A DNA stretch of 64,000 bases from JAJXXT01 sp963764465 (GCA_963764465.1 CAVXSO010000007.1:744001-808000), one strand, 5' to 3'. Numbered from the stretch's first letter, positions 24,673 through 34,236 are shown. Notes: a model not told the origin generated them from the letters alone. Made by a program: numbers and translations.

Positions 24673-26535
24673 TTACGGCGCCGGACGATAGACCGGCCAG
24701 GTGTCCGCCGCCAGCGCATCGAGCGAGGCGGGCACGCGGCCCATGCGCGCGGCGTAGAGCCATGTATAGGTGAGCACACGCGGAATGAAGGCGCGGGTCT
24801 CGTCGATCGGGATCGCCTCGAGGAACAGCAGCGGGTCGCCGTGGTCCACGATCCCGCGCGACCAGCGTGCAAAGGCGGCTGGCCCGGCGTTGTAGCTCGC
24901 CAGCACCTTGAGCAGGTTGGCGTCGATCCCCCGCTCGGCGCCAAGCCAGGCGACGTAGCGCTCGCCGAGGGCGAGGTTGTTGGCGGGGTCCAGCACGTTG
25001 CCCGGCCGCCCCCGCGTGATGAACCGCGCGGTCGCCGGCATGATCTGCATCAGCCCCCGCGCGCCCACGCGCGAGACCAGGCGGACGTCGAAATTCGATT
25101 CCGCCCGCGCGATGCCGAGGATCAGCGCTGGGTCCGTGGTGAAGCCGCCGCGCGGCGCGTAGTCCGGCAGGGTGAAGCGGATCGCCTCGCGCGGCTGGCC
25201 ATCGTTGGCGGCGGCGAGGTCGGCGGCCTGGGCGGCCAGCGTGCCCATGCGCGCGCGCAGCGCGACCAGCATCACCGAGCGTGCCAGCGTCGGGTGCTTG
25301 GCCGCCGTGAGGCCAAGTTCCGCCTCCGCCGCGTCGCGCGCACCGGCCTGGAGCAGTGCGAAGGCCTGCTGCCCCGCTTCGGTCGCCATCAACGCGTCCA
25401 CATCCGCCTCGCCCAGTGTCTCCACCGTGCCGACGCCCGGCGCGGAGGGCCCGAGGAGGCTCTCGCCCAGGATGCGGCGGGCGAGCAGGCCGTAGAACGT
25501 GGCCGGCTCCTTCGCCGCGCGGCGGAGCCAGGTCCTGGCGCCAGCGGCGTCGTACAGCGCCTGGTGTGCGCGCGCGGCCCAGAACGCGGCGGCGGCGCGC
25601 AGGTTGGCGGTGGTGCGCCCGGCGAGCCAGGCGGCCTCGAACATCGGCCGCGCCTTGTCCGGCTCATCCATGCGCCAGGCGGCGAGGCCGGCGACGAACC
25701 CAGCCAGCGCCGGCGCCTCGCAGCGCGGCGGGCCGGCGCATTCCCGCGTGGCCGGCGCCGCCGTGTCGTAGGCTTCCTGGTCGCGGTTGGCGAGGAACAG
25801 CGCATGCCCGGCTTCTGCGCGCAGGGCAGCGGCGTAGTCTGGCGCGGCGTGGCTGTTCGCGATCAGTGTTGCCGCGGCATAGGGCCGCCGACCGCGCGCG
25901 GCGGCGAGCACGTGGTGGTCCAGCGCGCGGTTGCGGTGCAGGTCCGGGCCCTCCGCCTCGTCGGGGTCCGGCGCGTCGCCGGCGTGTGGCGGCGGGGCAA
26001 GCGAGGGCAGGCGGGGTGCTGGCGGCGCAGCCTGGCCGGCGGGCAGGCGGTGCAGCAGCAGCGCGTGGACCTGCGGCGCCTCGGCGAGCGTGGGCCAGCG
26101 GGCGAGCCAGGCTTCCAGCGTCTTCGCATCGGGGCGCGTGCCCGGGCCCAGGTAACGGTCCGCCAGCACGTGGCCGAGCATCGCCTCGCCGAGCGGCGTC
26201 GAGGTATCGAGCCCGGCGTCGAGCGAAGCCGCCTCCTTCGCCTTGCCGCGCGCCTGGGTTGCCAGGATCATGCGGAGCAGCACCGCCTGGCTCGGCGTCA
26301 GCGGCGCCGGCAGCGCCACCGGGTGCGCGGGCGACAGGCGCGGCACGGCGAACGCCGCCTCCACGTGCGGGCGGGGCGCGGTGTCGATCCCGGGCGCGGA
26401 CGCACGTGTTGCGGACGCGGTGGATTGGGCCTCGGCGATTCCGGCGGACGCCAGAAGAACGGCCCCGGCAAGGATGGTGCGCAGCGCGCTGGCCGGGACC
26501 ACGAGGCGGGAGGGGGGGTAACCGCTCTCTCGCAT
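24673..26535 (-). CDS. Soluble lytic murein transglycosylase
   Basis: A 620-residue exported enzyme that cleaves peptidoglycan and forms 1,6-anhydromuramyl ends. A signal peptide (ALRTILAGAVLLASAGIAEA) leads to a long helical, TPR/SEL-like superhelix. The C-terminal SLT domain has ILGIARAESNFDVRLVSRVG with the catalytic Glu, GARGLMQIMPATA, and VLASYNAGPAAFARW. Length and layout match Slt70-type enzymes. It lies 32 bases upstream of moaB. Confidence 0.9.
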   Translation of the reverse strand: MRESGYPPSRLVVPASALRTILAGAVLLASAGIAEAQSTASATRASAPGIDTAPRPHVEAAFAVPRLSPAHPVALPAPLTPSQAVLLRMILATQARGKAKEAASLDAGLDTSTPLGEAMLGHVLADRYLGPGTRPDAKTLEAWLARWPTLAEAPQVHALLLHRLPAGQAAPPAPRLPSLAPPPHAGDAPDPDEAEGPDLHRNRALDHHVLAAARGRRPYAAATLIANSHAAPDYAAALRAEAGHALFLANRDQEAYDTAAPATRECAGPPRCEAPALAGFVAGLAAWRMDEPDKARPMFEAAWLAGRTTANLRAAAAFWAARAHQALYDAAGARTWLRRAAKEPATFYGLLARRILGESLLGPSAPGVGTVETLGEADVDALMATEAGQQAFALLQAGARDAAEAELGLTAAKHPTLARSVMLVALRARMGTLAAQAADLAAANDGQPREAIRFTLPDYAPRGGFTTDPALILGIARAESNFDVRLVSRVGARGLMQIMPATARFITRGRPGNVLDPANNLALGERYVAWLGAERGIDANLLKVLASYNAGPAAFARWSRGIVDHGDPLLFLEAIPIDETRAFIPRVLTYTWLYAARMGRVPASLDALAADTWPVYRPAP

Positions 26536-26654
26536 GGCGCGCCGGCCCTAACCGCTGGCGCTCCCAGGCGGCAACCCTGTCGCGAATCGGCCGTTCTCAG
26601 GAGATGAGACGGGGTTGACAGGAAAGAGCGGTCTCGTTCCAGCGAACGGGCCCG

Positions 26655-27497
26655 TCAGGAAGCCACGTCCCGATCGAGCGTGCGTCGCAACAAGATCAGG
26701 TCAGCCCACGCTTCACGCTTCGCGCCGGGCGAGCGCAGCAGGTAGGCTGGGTGGAGCATCGGCAGCGCCGGGACCGGGGTTTTCTGCCCAGAAATTGCCA
26801 CATTCTGCCAAGAGCCGCGCAGGGAGCGAATACCTGATTTGCTCCCAGTGACGGCTCGCGTGGCCAGAGCGCCCAGTAGCACCAGTCGCCGTGGCCGCAC
26901 CAGCGCAATGTGACGCAGCAGGAACGGCAGGCAGATCGCCACCTCCGCGTCCGTCGGGTTGCGGTTGCCCGGCGGGCGCCAGGGAATGAGATTGGTGATG
27001 AGGTACCGCGTGCGGTCGAGCCCGATGGAGGCGAGCATGCGGTCCAGCAGTTTGCCGGACGGCCCGACGAAGGGCAGCCCGGCGCGATCTTCCTCCGCCC
27101 CCGGCCCCTCGCCCACGAACATCAGTCCGGAATCGGGATTGCCGTCGGCGAACACCAGGTTCGTTGCGGTGGCGGCGAGCGCGCAACCGTCGAAGGCCGC
27201 GAGTGCCGCACGCAGTTCCTCACGCGTCGTGGCGGCGGCGGCGATCTCCTCCGCGCGGCGCGCGGCCGGCAGCGCGGGCGAGGCGAGCCGCGCCGCGGAC
27301 GTGGACGGGGGCTCGGGCACGGGCGCCGTGTCCGCCGCGCCGGGCCGCATCGCCGCCGGCGCGGCGGGCTGCGGCCCGGCCGGTTGTGCCGTTGCGCGCG
27401 CGAGCCGGTCCACCGGCGCCGCGGCAATCGCCTCGTCGGCACCGATCTCCACCTGCCAGCGCAGCGCCGCGAACTCGTCCACCGCGCCCCTTTCCAT
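26655..27497 (-). CDS. Family 4 uracil-DNA glycosylase
   Basis: A 280-residue repair glycosylase with a Pro/Ala-rich N-terminal third. Motif 1 is MFVGEGPGAEEDRAGLPFVG; PSGKLLDRMLASIGLDR and ITNLIPWRPPGNRNPTDAEV follow; motif 2 is PMLHPAYLLR. Family 4 enzymes carry a 4Fe-4S cluster, and the usual CxxC start is here GCALAAT, with only one Cys. Several alphaproteobacterial members seem to share this, but I cannot confirm it. Start at ATG 27497 with AGGGG upstream. It diverges from the ETF-QO gene across 60 bases. Confidence 0.88.
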   Translation of the reverse strand: MERGAVDEFAALRWQVEIGADEAIAAAPVDRLARATAQPAGPQPAAPAAMRPGAADTAPVPEPPSTSAARLASPALPAARRAEEIAAAATTREELRAALAAFDGCALAATATNLVFADGNPDSGLMFVGEGPGAEEDRAGLPFVGPSGKLLDRMLASIGLDRTRYLITNLIPWRPPGNRNPTDAEVAICLPFLLRHIALVRPRRLVLLGALATRAVTGSKSGIRSLRGSWQNVAISGQKTPVPALPMLHPAYLLRSPGAKREAWADLILLRRTLDRDVAS

Positions 27498-27557
27498 GCT
27501 CGTGCCCCTACCTATGATCGCCCGGCCCGCGGCATCAAGCGGCAAAGGAAGGAACGG

Positions 27558-29180
27558 ATGACCGAACGCGAGACGATGGAGTTCGACGTGCTGATCGTGG
27601 GCGCAGGCCCCGCGGGGCTCGCGGCGGCCATCCGCCTCAAGCAGCGGGACCCGGCGCTTTCCGTCTGCGTCGTCGAGAAGGGCGGCGAGGTCGGCGCGCA
27701 TATCCTCTCGGGCGCCGTGATCGAGCCGCACGCGCTCGACGAACTGCTGCCCGGCTGGCGCGAGGACGATCCGCCGCTGACGACGGAGGCGAAGGAGGAC
27801 CGGTTCCTCTGGCTCACGGCCAGCAGGTCCTTCCAGCTGCCGACGCCACCCACGATGCACAACGCCGGCAATTACATCGGCTCGCTCGGCTCCGTGGTGC
27901 GCTGGATGGGTACGCGCGCCGAGGCGCTGGGGGTGGAGATCTACCCGGGCTTCGCGGCGGCGGCGCCGATCGTGGAGGAAGGCGTGATGCGCGGCGTCGT
28001 CACCGGCGACATGGGCATCGAGCGCGACGGCGAGCCCGGGCCCAACTACCAGCCCGGCATGGAGCTGCGCGCCGGCTACACCATCCTCGCGGAAGGCTGC
28101 CGCGGCTCCGTCACCAAGAAGCTGTTCGACATCTTCGACCTGCGCCGGCACGCCGCGCCGCAGACCTACGGCATCGGCATCAAGGAGTTGTGGGAGGTGC
28201 CGGCGGAGACCCACCGCAAGGGTCTGATCATGCACACGATCGGCTGGCCGATGGACAGCGCGACGTATGGCGGATCGTTCCTCTACCATTGGGGCGACAA
28301 CCTGGTGTCCTACGGCTTCGTCGTCGGCCTCGACTATCGCAACCCATGGCTCTCGCCGTTTGAGGAGACGCAGCGGCTGAAGGCGCATCCGGCGATGCGC
28401 GGGCATTTCAAGGGCGGGCGGCGCATCGCCTATGGCGCGCGCGCGATCTCCGAGGGCGGGCTGCAATCGTTGCCGAAGCTCACCTTTCCCGGCGGCTGCC
28501 TCGCCGGCGACACGGCGGGGTTTCTCAACGTGCCGAAAATCAAGGGCACGCACGCGGCGATGAAGTCCGGCATGCTCGCGGCGGACGCGGTGCTCGCGGC
28601 GCGCGCGGCGGGCGAGGCGGAGCCCGCGGGGCTCGGCCGCGCGTTCCGCGACTCCTGGCTGCACCGGGAGCTGCACGCGGTGCGCAACATCCGCCCGGGC
28701 TTCGCCAAGTGGGGGCTATGGGGCGGGCTGCTCAACGCCGCCGTGGACACCTATGTCTTCCGCGGCAGGGCACCGTGGACGCTCGGCTACCGGCATGCCG
28801 ACAACGAAGTGCTGCTGGAGGCCGATGCGGCGCCGCCAATCGCCTACCCGAAGCCCGATGGCGTGCTGACCTTCGACCGCAATTCCTCGGTCTTCATCAG
28901 CAACACCAACCACGAGGAAAACCAGCCCGCGCATCTGCGGCTGCGCCATCCCGAGCAGGCGATCGAGCGCAACTGGATCAGCTTCCGCAGCCCGGAGACG
29001 CGCTACTGCCCGGCGGGCGTCTACGAGATCGTGGGCGCGGAGGAGGGCCGACCGCGGCTGCAGATCAACGCGCAGAACTGCGTCCACTGCAAAACCTGCG
29101 ACATCAAGGACCCAGGTCAGAACATCGACTGGTGCACGCCCGAGGGCGGCGGCGGGCCGAACTACCCGGCGGGGATGTGA
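27558..29180 (+). CDS. Electron-transfer flavoprotein-ubiquinone oxidoreductase
   Basis: A 540-residue membrane-associated flavoprotein that passes electrons from ETF (fatty and amino acid oxidation) to ubiquinone. FAD motif VLIVGAGPAGLAAAIRL is near the N-terminus; GAHILSGAVIEP and FPGGCLAGDTAGFLNVPKIK are family-specific. The C-terminal 4Fe-4S domain has CPAGVYE and CVHCKTCDIKDPGQNIDW. AAGGAAGGAAC precedes the ATG. ETF itself is not in the window. Confidence 0.94.
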   Translation: MTERETMEFDVLIVGAGPAGLAAAIRLKQRDPALSVCVVEKGGEVGAHILSGAVIEPHALDELLPGWREDDPPLTTEAKEDRFLWLTASRSFQLPTPPTMHNAGNYIGSLGSVVRWMGTRAEALGVEIYPGFAAAAPIVEEGVMRGVVTGDMGIERDGEPGPNYQPGMELRAGYTILAEGCRGSVTKKLFDIFDLRRHAAPQTYGIGIKELWEVPAETHRKGLIMHTIGWPMDSATYGGSFLYHWGDNLVSYGFVVGLDYRNPWLSPFEETQRLKAHPAMRGHFKGGRRIAYGARAISEGGLQSLPKLTFPGGCLAGDTAGFLNVPKIKGTHAAMKSGMLAADAVLAARAAGEAEPAGLGRAFRDSWLHRELHAVRNIRPGFAKWGLWGGLLNAAVDTYVFRGRAPWTLGYRHADNEVLLEADAAPPIAYPKPDGVLTFDRNSSVFISNTNHEENQPAHLRLRHPEQAIERNWISFRSPETRYCPAGVYEIVGAEEGRPRLQINAQNCVHCKTCDIKDPGQNIDWCTPEGGGGPNYPAGM

Positions 29181-29183
29181 GGT

Positions 29184-30050
29184 TCAGCGCGGCGCGCCGC
29201 TGCTCACCAGCCAGCAGCCGATGCCGGCCACGGCGAAGCCGGCGAGCGCGGGCACGGTCAGCCGGTCGCCGAGAGCCGCCCAGGTGAGCAGCGCCGTCGT
29301 TCCGGGAACGAGATAGAAATTCGCGGTCGTGCGCGCCGCCGTGCCGTCGCGCAGCATCAGCACGTAGAGCCCCATGGCGCCGAGCGAGACCGCGCCCGCG
29401 TTCCATGCGACCGCGCCGACGGCGCCGGGCGACAGGTCCCAGCGCCTTGTCTCGAACAACGCGGCACTCAGCACCGCGGTGGCGGCGGCGGCGAGGAACT
29501 GGATCCAGGCGCCGGCAAGCAGCGGCACGCCGCGGCAATACCGCCCGAACCAGATCGTGCCGGAAACGAAAGAAAGGACACCCACGAAGCCGAGTGCCAT
29601 GCCCTCCACCAGCCGCGCGCTCTGCAGTGCCGCGATGGCGGCGACGGCGGCCACGCCCGCAAAGCCGAGCACCATCCCGAGCCATTGCCGCGCGCGCAGC
29701 CGCTCGCCCAGCAGCGCCACGCCGAGCCCCGCCGAGAGCAGCGGCGTGAGCGACTGCACCAGCGCGATCGGCGCCGGCGTGGTCATGGTCAGCCCGACAT
29801 GCGGCACCATCAGGCCGATGCCGTTCATCAGCACCCCGGCGATGGCGCAGTGCCGGGCGCGGCGCCAGCCGACGCGGCCGAGCGAGACGCCACGCCAGAG
29901 AGCGATCGCGGTGAGCACCGTGGCGCAGAGCACGAGGCGGACCGCCACGAACAGCAGCGGCGAGAGGTGCCTGAGCCCGATCTGCACCGCAACGAAACTG
30001 CTGCTCCACAGCAGCACGAAGAGAAAGGGCGCCGCGCGCGCCGGAATCAC
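29184..30050 (-). CDS. EamA-family DMT transporter
   Basis: A 288-residue membrane protein with ten predicted helices in two EamA repeats (LLWSSSFVAVQIGLRHLSP in the first; FVGVLSFVSGTIWFGRYC in the second). DMT carriers mostly export amino acids or metabolites. Start at GTG 30050, which overlaps the TGA stop of the upstream aminotransferase (GTGA), so the two are translationally coupled. The longer open frame upstream is that gene's shadow. Confidence 0.85.
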   Translation of the reverse strand: MIPARAAPFLFVLLWSSSFVAVQIGLRHLSPLLFVAVRLVLCATVLTAIALWRGVSLGRVGWRRARHCAIAGVLMNGIGLMVPHVGLTMTTPAPIALVQSLTPLLSAGLGVALLGERLRARQWLGMVLGFAGVAAVAAIAALQSARLVEGMALGFVGVLSFVSGTIWFGRYCRGVPLLAGAWIQFLAAAATAVLSAALFETRRWDLSPGAVGAVAWNAGAVSLGAMGLYVLMLRDGTAARTTANFYLVPGTTALLTWAALGDRLTVPALAGFAVAGIGCWLVSSGAPR

Positions 30051-31264
30051 CCAGCGGCCCAGAGGGCGATGCGCCGCGCCGCCTCCGCCATGTCCGCCTC
30101 GGGCCCGCAATAGCTGAACCGCACGTAGCGGCCGCCGCGCGCGCGGTCGAAATCCACGCCGGGGGAGGCCGCGATATCCGCCTCCGCCAGCAGCCGTGCG
30201 CAGAACTCTTGTGAATCGTTGCTGCGCCGGGAAACGTCCGCCCAGAGGTAGAACGCGCCCTCCGCCGGCGTCACGAGGTCGATACCCGCCGCCGGCAGCG
30301 CCACGCGCAGCACGTCGCGCGAGCGGCGGTAGCGCGCGACATTGGCGTCCAGTTCCGGGCCGCATTCGAACGCCGCCTCGGCCGCCACCTGCGCGATGTG
30401 CGGCGCGCTGATCATGTGGTTCTGCGCCAGGCACTCCACCGGGCGCACCAGGTCCTCCGGCAGCACCATCCAGCCGATGCGCCAGCCAGTCATGGAAAAA
30501 TATTTCGAGAACGAGTTGATCACCACGGCGCCTGGAATCCCCGCCGCCGTCGCGACCGGCGTCTCGTAGTGCAGGCCGTGATAGATCTCGTCGGAGATCA
30601 GCCGCACGCCCGCGGCCGTGCACCAGGCGCCGATCGCCGCGAGTTCCTCCGGGTGCAGCATGGTGCCCGCGGGGTTGCAGGGGCTCGCGACGATGAGGCC
30701 ATGCGGTCGCGGCGAGAGCCGTTCGAGCGCGGCGACGGTGGGCTGGAACCGCGTCTGCGCTCCGGCCTCGACCAGCACCGGCTGCATCCCGAGCGAGGTC
30801 AGGATGTTGACGTAGGGCGGGTAGAACGGGCTGGCCATCGCGATGCGGTCGCCGGTGTCGAAAGCGGCGAGGAAAGCCAGCGGAAACGCACCCGATGCCC
30901 CCACCGTCACGGCGATGCGCGAGGGCTCCACCTCGGCGCCGTACCAGTCCCGGTAGTGTCGGGCGATGCGCGCGCGCAGCGAGGCTCGGCCCATTGCCTC
31001 GGTGTAGCCCAGCGCCAGCCCCTCACGCAGGGCGGCCATCGCCGCCGCCACGGCGCCCGCGGGCGCGCCGGTGCCGGGCTGGCCGACCTCCATGCGGATC
31101 ACCGCGCGGCTGCCGCCGAACTGCGCCTGGAGTTCGGCCTGGCGCGCATTCGCCGCCGCGATCACATCCATCACCATGAACGGCGGCACGGCCGCGCCGC
31201 GGCCCACCTTCAGCACCGGACGCGTGTCCCAGAAGGCGCCCGGGCAAATCGGAGGCGAACACAT
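30047..31264 (-). CDS. Class I/II PLP-dependent aminotransferase
   Basis: About 405 residues of fold-type I aminotransferase. VTVGASGAFPLAFLAAFDTG, SPCNPAGTMLHPEELAAI, LISDEIYHGLHY and the PLP lysine in NSFSKYFSMTGWRIGWM are all in place; the substrate Arg is in GGRYVRFSYCG. The start is uncertain: ATG 31264 keeps the conserved AVPPFMVMDVIAAAN, a GTG at 31216 is also possible, and neither has a strong ribosome binding site. The substrate is unknown. Its coupling to a DMT exporter hints at amino acid handling. Confidence 0.85.
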   Translation of the reverse strand: MCSPPICPGAFWDTRPVLKVGRGAAVPPFMVMDVIAAANARQAELQAQFGGSRAVIRMEVGQPGTGAPAGAVAAAMAALREGLALGYTEAMGRASLRARIARHYRDWYGAEVEPSRIAVTVGASGAFPLAFLAAFDTGDRIAMASPFYPPYVNILTSLGMQPVLVEAGAQTRFQPTVAALERLSPRPHGLIVASPCNPAGTMLHPEELAAIGAWCTAAGVRLISDEIYHGLHYETPVATAAGIPGAVVINSFSKYFSMTGWRIGWMVLPEDLVRPVECLAQNHMISAPHIAQVAAEAAFECGPELDANVARYRRSRDVLRVALPAAGIDLVTPAEGAFYLWADVSRRSNDSQEFCARLLAEADIAASPGVDFDRARGGRYVRFSYCGPEADMAEAARRIALWAAG

Positions 31265-31395
31265 CTCACGCAAATGGGTTCGCCGGCCGGCGCGGTTGCG
31301 CGAGGAACGGAGCAGAGCAGCCTGATGGGCCCTGAGCACCGGGGCGCAGACCAGCCGCGCCGGACGATCGCCGGAGTAGCGCTACGTGACAAGCG

Positions 31396-32727
31396 TCAGC
31401 CGCCGCCGAGGGCGAGGCCCAGCCCCCGGGGATCGACGGCCCAGGCGCAGCTCCCGGAGCCGCCGGGAACGTAGCGCGTGCAGCTTATCATGTCCGCGCG
31501 CCCGGGATCCGGCACACCGCCCGGCAGCGGCCGCGCGGGCACGGAGCGGTCGTCCAGCAGCTGGCCGATCCCCGCCGCCACCGCGACCGGCGCGCCCTGC
31601 TGCCCGGTGCCGCCCACCAGCGCGCGGAAGGCCGGGAGGTTCGGGTTGTACGCGATCGCGGCAGAAAGCAACGGCGCCGGCACCGAGCCCGGCGCGGCCC
31701 CCAGCACCACGCCGGTGCCCCGCGCGATCCGTCCGGTGCCGAACAGGTTGTTGAGCGAGACGGTGCAGACCACCGCGTTGCCGTCCCGGTCCACGGCGCC
31801 GAACGTCGTCGAGGCCGGGCGCGGGCCGGACGGCATCTGCATCGCCGAGGCGTTGCCGCTCGTCTGCCGCCACAGCCGCGCCGCCGCCCCGCCATCGAGC
31901 GGCAGGAACGCCACACTGTCGTTGCCGCGCCCGGGCTCGACGATGGCGCCCGAGAAGGTGGGGATCGCGGCGCGCATCGCCTCGGCCGTGATGCCGCCGC
32001 CGGCCTGCGCCGCCGCCTCGGCGAAGCGGCGCCCGCCGGGGCCCTCGTAGAACGTGCCCACGCCCTCCACGCGGATGCGCGCCAGCGTCGCCGCCAGCGC
32101 CGGCTGCACCAGCGCCGCGCCCACCGGCAGCGGCCGGCCGTTGTAGAAGAAAATGCCACGCGCCTCGGGGTCGCCCGAAAGCGGGCCGGCCACCACCTGC
32201 AGGTCGCGTTCCAGCGCGTCGCTCACGGGCGGGCCGAATTGTGCCAGCCGCTCCGCCGGCACGATCAGCTGCGCCTCGTTCAGCTTCCCGAAATTGGCGT
32301 GCAGCAGGTACATGCCCCGCGCCAGCATCGGCACCGCCGCCGGCCGGTCGCCGCTACCGCCGCCAGGGCGCGAGGGAAACAGGATCGCCTGCGGCACGCC
32401 GCCGCCGGTCGCGTCCTTCTTGGCCTTGAACGCGAGGCAGCCGCCGCCGGCGCCCAGGCTCGCGCGGGAGGGCAGCGTCACCGTCAGCGTGTAGGCCATC
32501 GCCTCCGCCGCGTCCGCCGCGTCCCCGCCCGCCGCCAGCGTCTGCCGCCCGATCAGCGCCGCCTGCGGCTCGTCCGCCACCACGGCGCCGAGGAAGCCGC
32601 CGACGAAGCCCGGCTGGCCTTGCTGCTTGCCCGGCGCGAACCACGAGTTCACCGTCGAGCAGCCGCTCGTTGCGAGCGCGGCCGCGCACGCGACGGCGAC
32701 GCCGCGCCGCGCTACATTACGCGCCAT
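31396..32727 (-). CDS. Short gamma-glutamyltransferase-like lipoprotein
   Basis: A 443-residue Ntn-hydrolase relative. The N-terminus has a lipobox (ALATSGC). Family marks are TLAAGGDAADAAEAMAYTLT and the nucleophile region STTFGAVDRDGNAVVCTVSL, where Thr would be processed and act as nucleophile; GTGQQGAP follows. It is about 100 residues shorter than GGT (usually 550-580), and the usual TTHF reads TTFG. Activity is uncertain. Start at ATG 32727 with AGGAAG upstream; it shares CATG with the divergent M48 gene. Confidence 0.75.
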   Translation of the reverse strand: MARNVARRGVAVACAAALATSGCSTVNSWFAPGKQQGQPGFVGGFLGAVVADEPQAALIGRQTLAAGGDAADAAEAMAYTLTVTLPSRASLGAGGGCLAFKAKKDATGGGVPQAILFPSRPGGGSGDRPAAVPMLARGMYLLHANFGKLNEAQLIVPAERLAQFGPPVSDALERDLQVVAGPLSGDPEARGIFFYNGRPLPVGAALVQPALAATLARIRVEGVGTFYEGPGGRRFAEAAAQAGGGITAEAMRAAIPTFSGAIVEPGRGNDSVAFLPLDGGAAARLWRQTSGNASAMQMPSGPRPASTTFGAVDRDGNAVVCTVSLNNLFGTGRIARGTGVVLGAAPGSVPAPLLSAAIAYNPNLPAFRALVGGTGQQGAPVAVAAGIGQLLDDRSVPARPLPGGVPDPGRADMISCTRYVPGGSGSCAWAVDPRGLGLALGGG

Positions 32728-34141
32728 GACCGGAAGCTTCCTGAACGCGTCAGGCCCAAATCCGCCAGGGGTGAGCCGGCGGCGCTTCTGCTGCCTCGCG
32801 TGCGCCGGCGTCGCCACGCTGGGCGCCGCCACCGCCGTGCCACTCTCCGCCGCCCACGCGGCGCGGGGTGGCATCGAGCTGCTGCGCGATGCCGAGACCG
32901 AGACCCTGCTGCGCAATTTCGCCGACCCCCTCTTTGGTGCGGCCGGCATCGATCCAGGCCTCGTCCGCATCCTCCTCGTCCGGGACGACGCCATAAACTC
33001 GTTCGTCACAACCGGCAACCGGATGGTCCTCTTCTCCGGCATGGTCCGCGCCTCGACCGACGCCTCCGAGGTCATCGGCGTGATCGCGCACGAGACCGGC
33101 CACATTTTCGAGGGCCACATGGTGCTGCTGCCGGAGGCAATGCGCCGCGCCTATATCGAGGCCATCGCCGGCATGCTCGCTTCCGCCGCCGCGGGCATCG
33201 CCAGCGGCAACGGGGGCGCGGCCGTCGCCGGCGCGCTCGGCTCCCAGCACCTGGCCACCCGCAACCTGCTCGCCTTCACCCGCGACATGGAGGCGCAGGC
33301 GGACGCCGCGGCGATGCGCTTCCTGGACACGCTGCACTGGTCCGCCAAGGGCTTCCTCGACCTGCTGGAAACGCTGAAGGGCGAGGAATCGCTCGTCACC
33401 ACCGACCAGGACCCCTATGTGCAGACCCACCCTCTGACCCGCGACCGCATCGAGTACGTCGCCCACCACGTGGCCGACAGCCCGTGGTCCCGGGCGCCGC
33501 TGCCGGCGGGGTTCGCTACGCGCTACGCGCTGATGCGCGCCAAGCTGGACGCGTTCCTCGCCCCCTCCTCCACCACGCTCGCGCGGGTCAAGGCGACCGA
33601 CACCTCCGCCCCCGCCCGCTATGCCCGCGCCATCGCGCTCTACCGGCTCAGCCACACCGCCGAGGCGCTGGCCATCCTGAAGGGGCTGGAGGCGCAGGAC
33701 CCCGGCAATCCGTGGTTCCACGAGCTGGAGGGCCAGGTGCTGTTCGACGGCGGCCACCCGCGCGAGGCCATCGGGCCGTACCAGGAGGCGCTGCGCCTCG
33801 CCCCCGGTGCCACGCTGATCCGCGGCGAGTTGGCCCGCGCCATGATCGAGACCGGTGACACGAGCCTGCTGCGCCCCGCCATCAACCAGCTGCGCATCGC
33901 GCTCGCGGGCGAGCCGGACCAGGCGGAGTTCTGGCAGGCCATGGCGGAAGCCCAGGGCAAGCTCGGCGCCATCGGCCAGGCCCAGCTCGCCTCCGCGGAG
34001 GCGGCACTGGTCATGGGCGACATCCCCCGCGCCAAGGGCTTCGCGATCGAAGCCCGAAAGCACCTGTCCCCCGGGCCGGACCGGCTGCGGGCACAGGACA
34101 TCTCCAACGCCACGAAGAAGGAGAACCTCGAAGGGTTTTAG
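32726..34141 (+). CDS. M48-family metalloprotease with C-terminal TPR-like repeats
   Basis: Up to 471 residues. A twin-arginine-like signal (VSRRRFCCLACAGVATLGAA) precedes the protease domain. The zinc motif is VIGVIAHETGHIFEGHM (HExxH), and DMEAQADAAAMRFL gives the third ligand. The rest is helical with TPR-type repeats, as in BepA/YfgC envelope quality-control proteases. ATG 32726 lacks a ribosome binding site; GTG 32771, just before the RR motif, is a plausible alternative. It is probably periplasmic. Confidence 0.88.
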   Translation: MTGSFLNASGPNPPGVSRRRFCCLACAGVATLGAATAVPLSAAHAARGGIELLRDAETETLLRNFADPLFGAAGIDPGLVRILLVRDDAINSFVTTGNRMVLFSGMVRASTDASEVIGVIAHETGHIFEGHMVLLPEAMRRAYIEAIAGMLASAAAGIASGNGGAAVAGALGSQHLATRNLLAFTRDMEAQADAAAMRFLDTLHWSAKGFLDLLETLKGEESLVTTDQDPYVQTHPLTRDRIEYVAHHVADSPWSRAPLPAGFATRYALMRAKLDAFLAPSSTTLARVKATDTSAPARYARAIALYRLSHTAEALAILKGLEAQDPGNPWFHELEGQVLFDGGHPREAIGPYQEALRLAPGATLIRGELARAMIETGDTSLLRPAINQLRIALAGEPDQAEFWQAMAEAQGKLGAIGQAQLASAEAALVMGDIPRAKGFAIEARKHLSPGPDRLRAQDISNATKKENLEGF

Positions 34142-34236
34142 GGCCGGGATTCGCCCGGGCCCCGCTCGCGGGATGGCGTGCCCACGGCGCGACGCTCTAG
34201 ACCCCTGCACCCCGATCACCCGCGGAGGGTTCCCGC

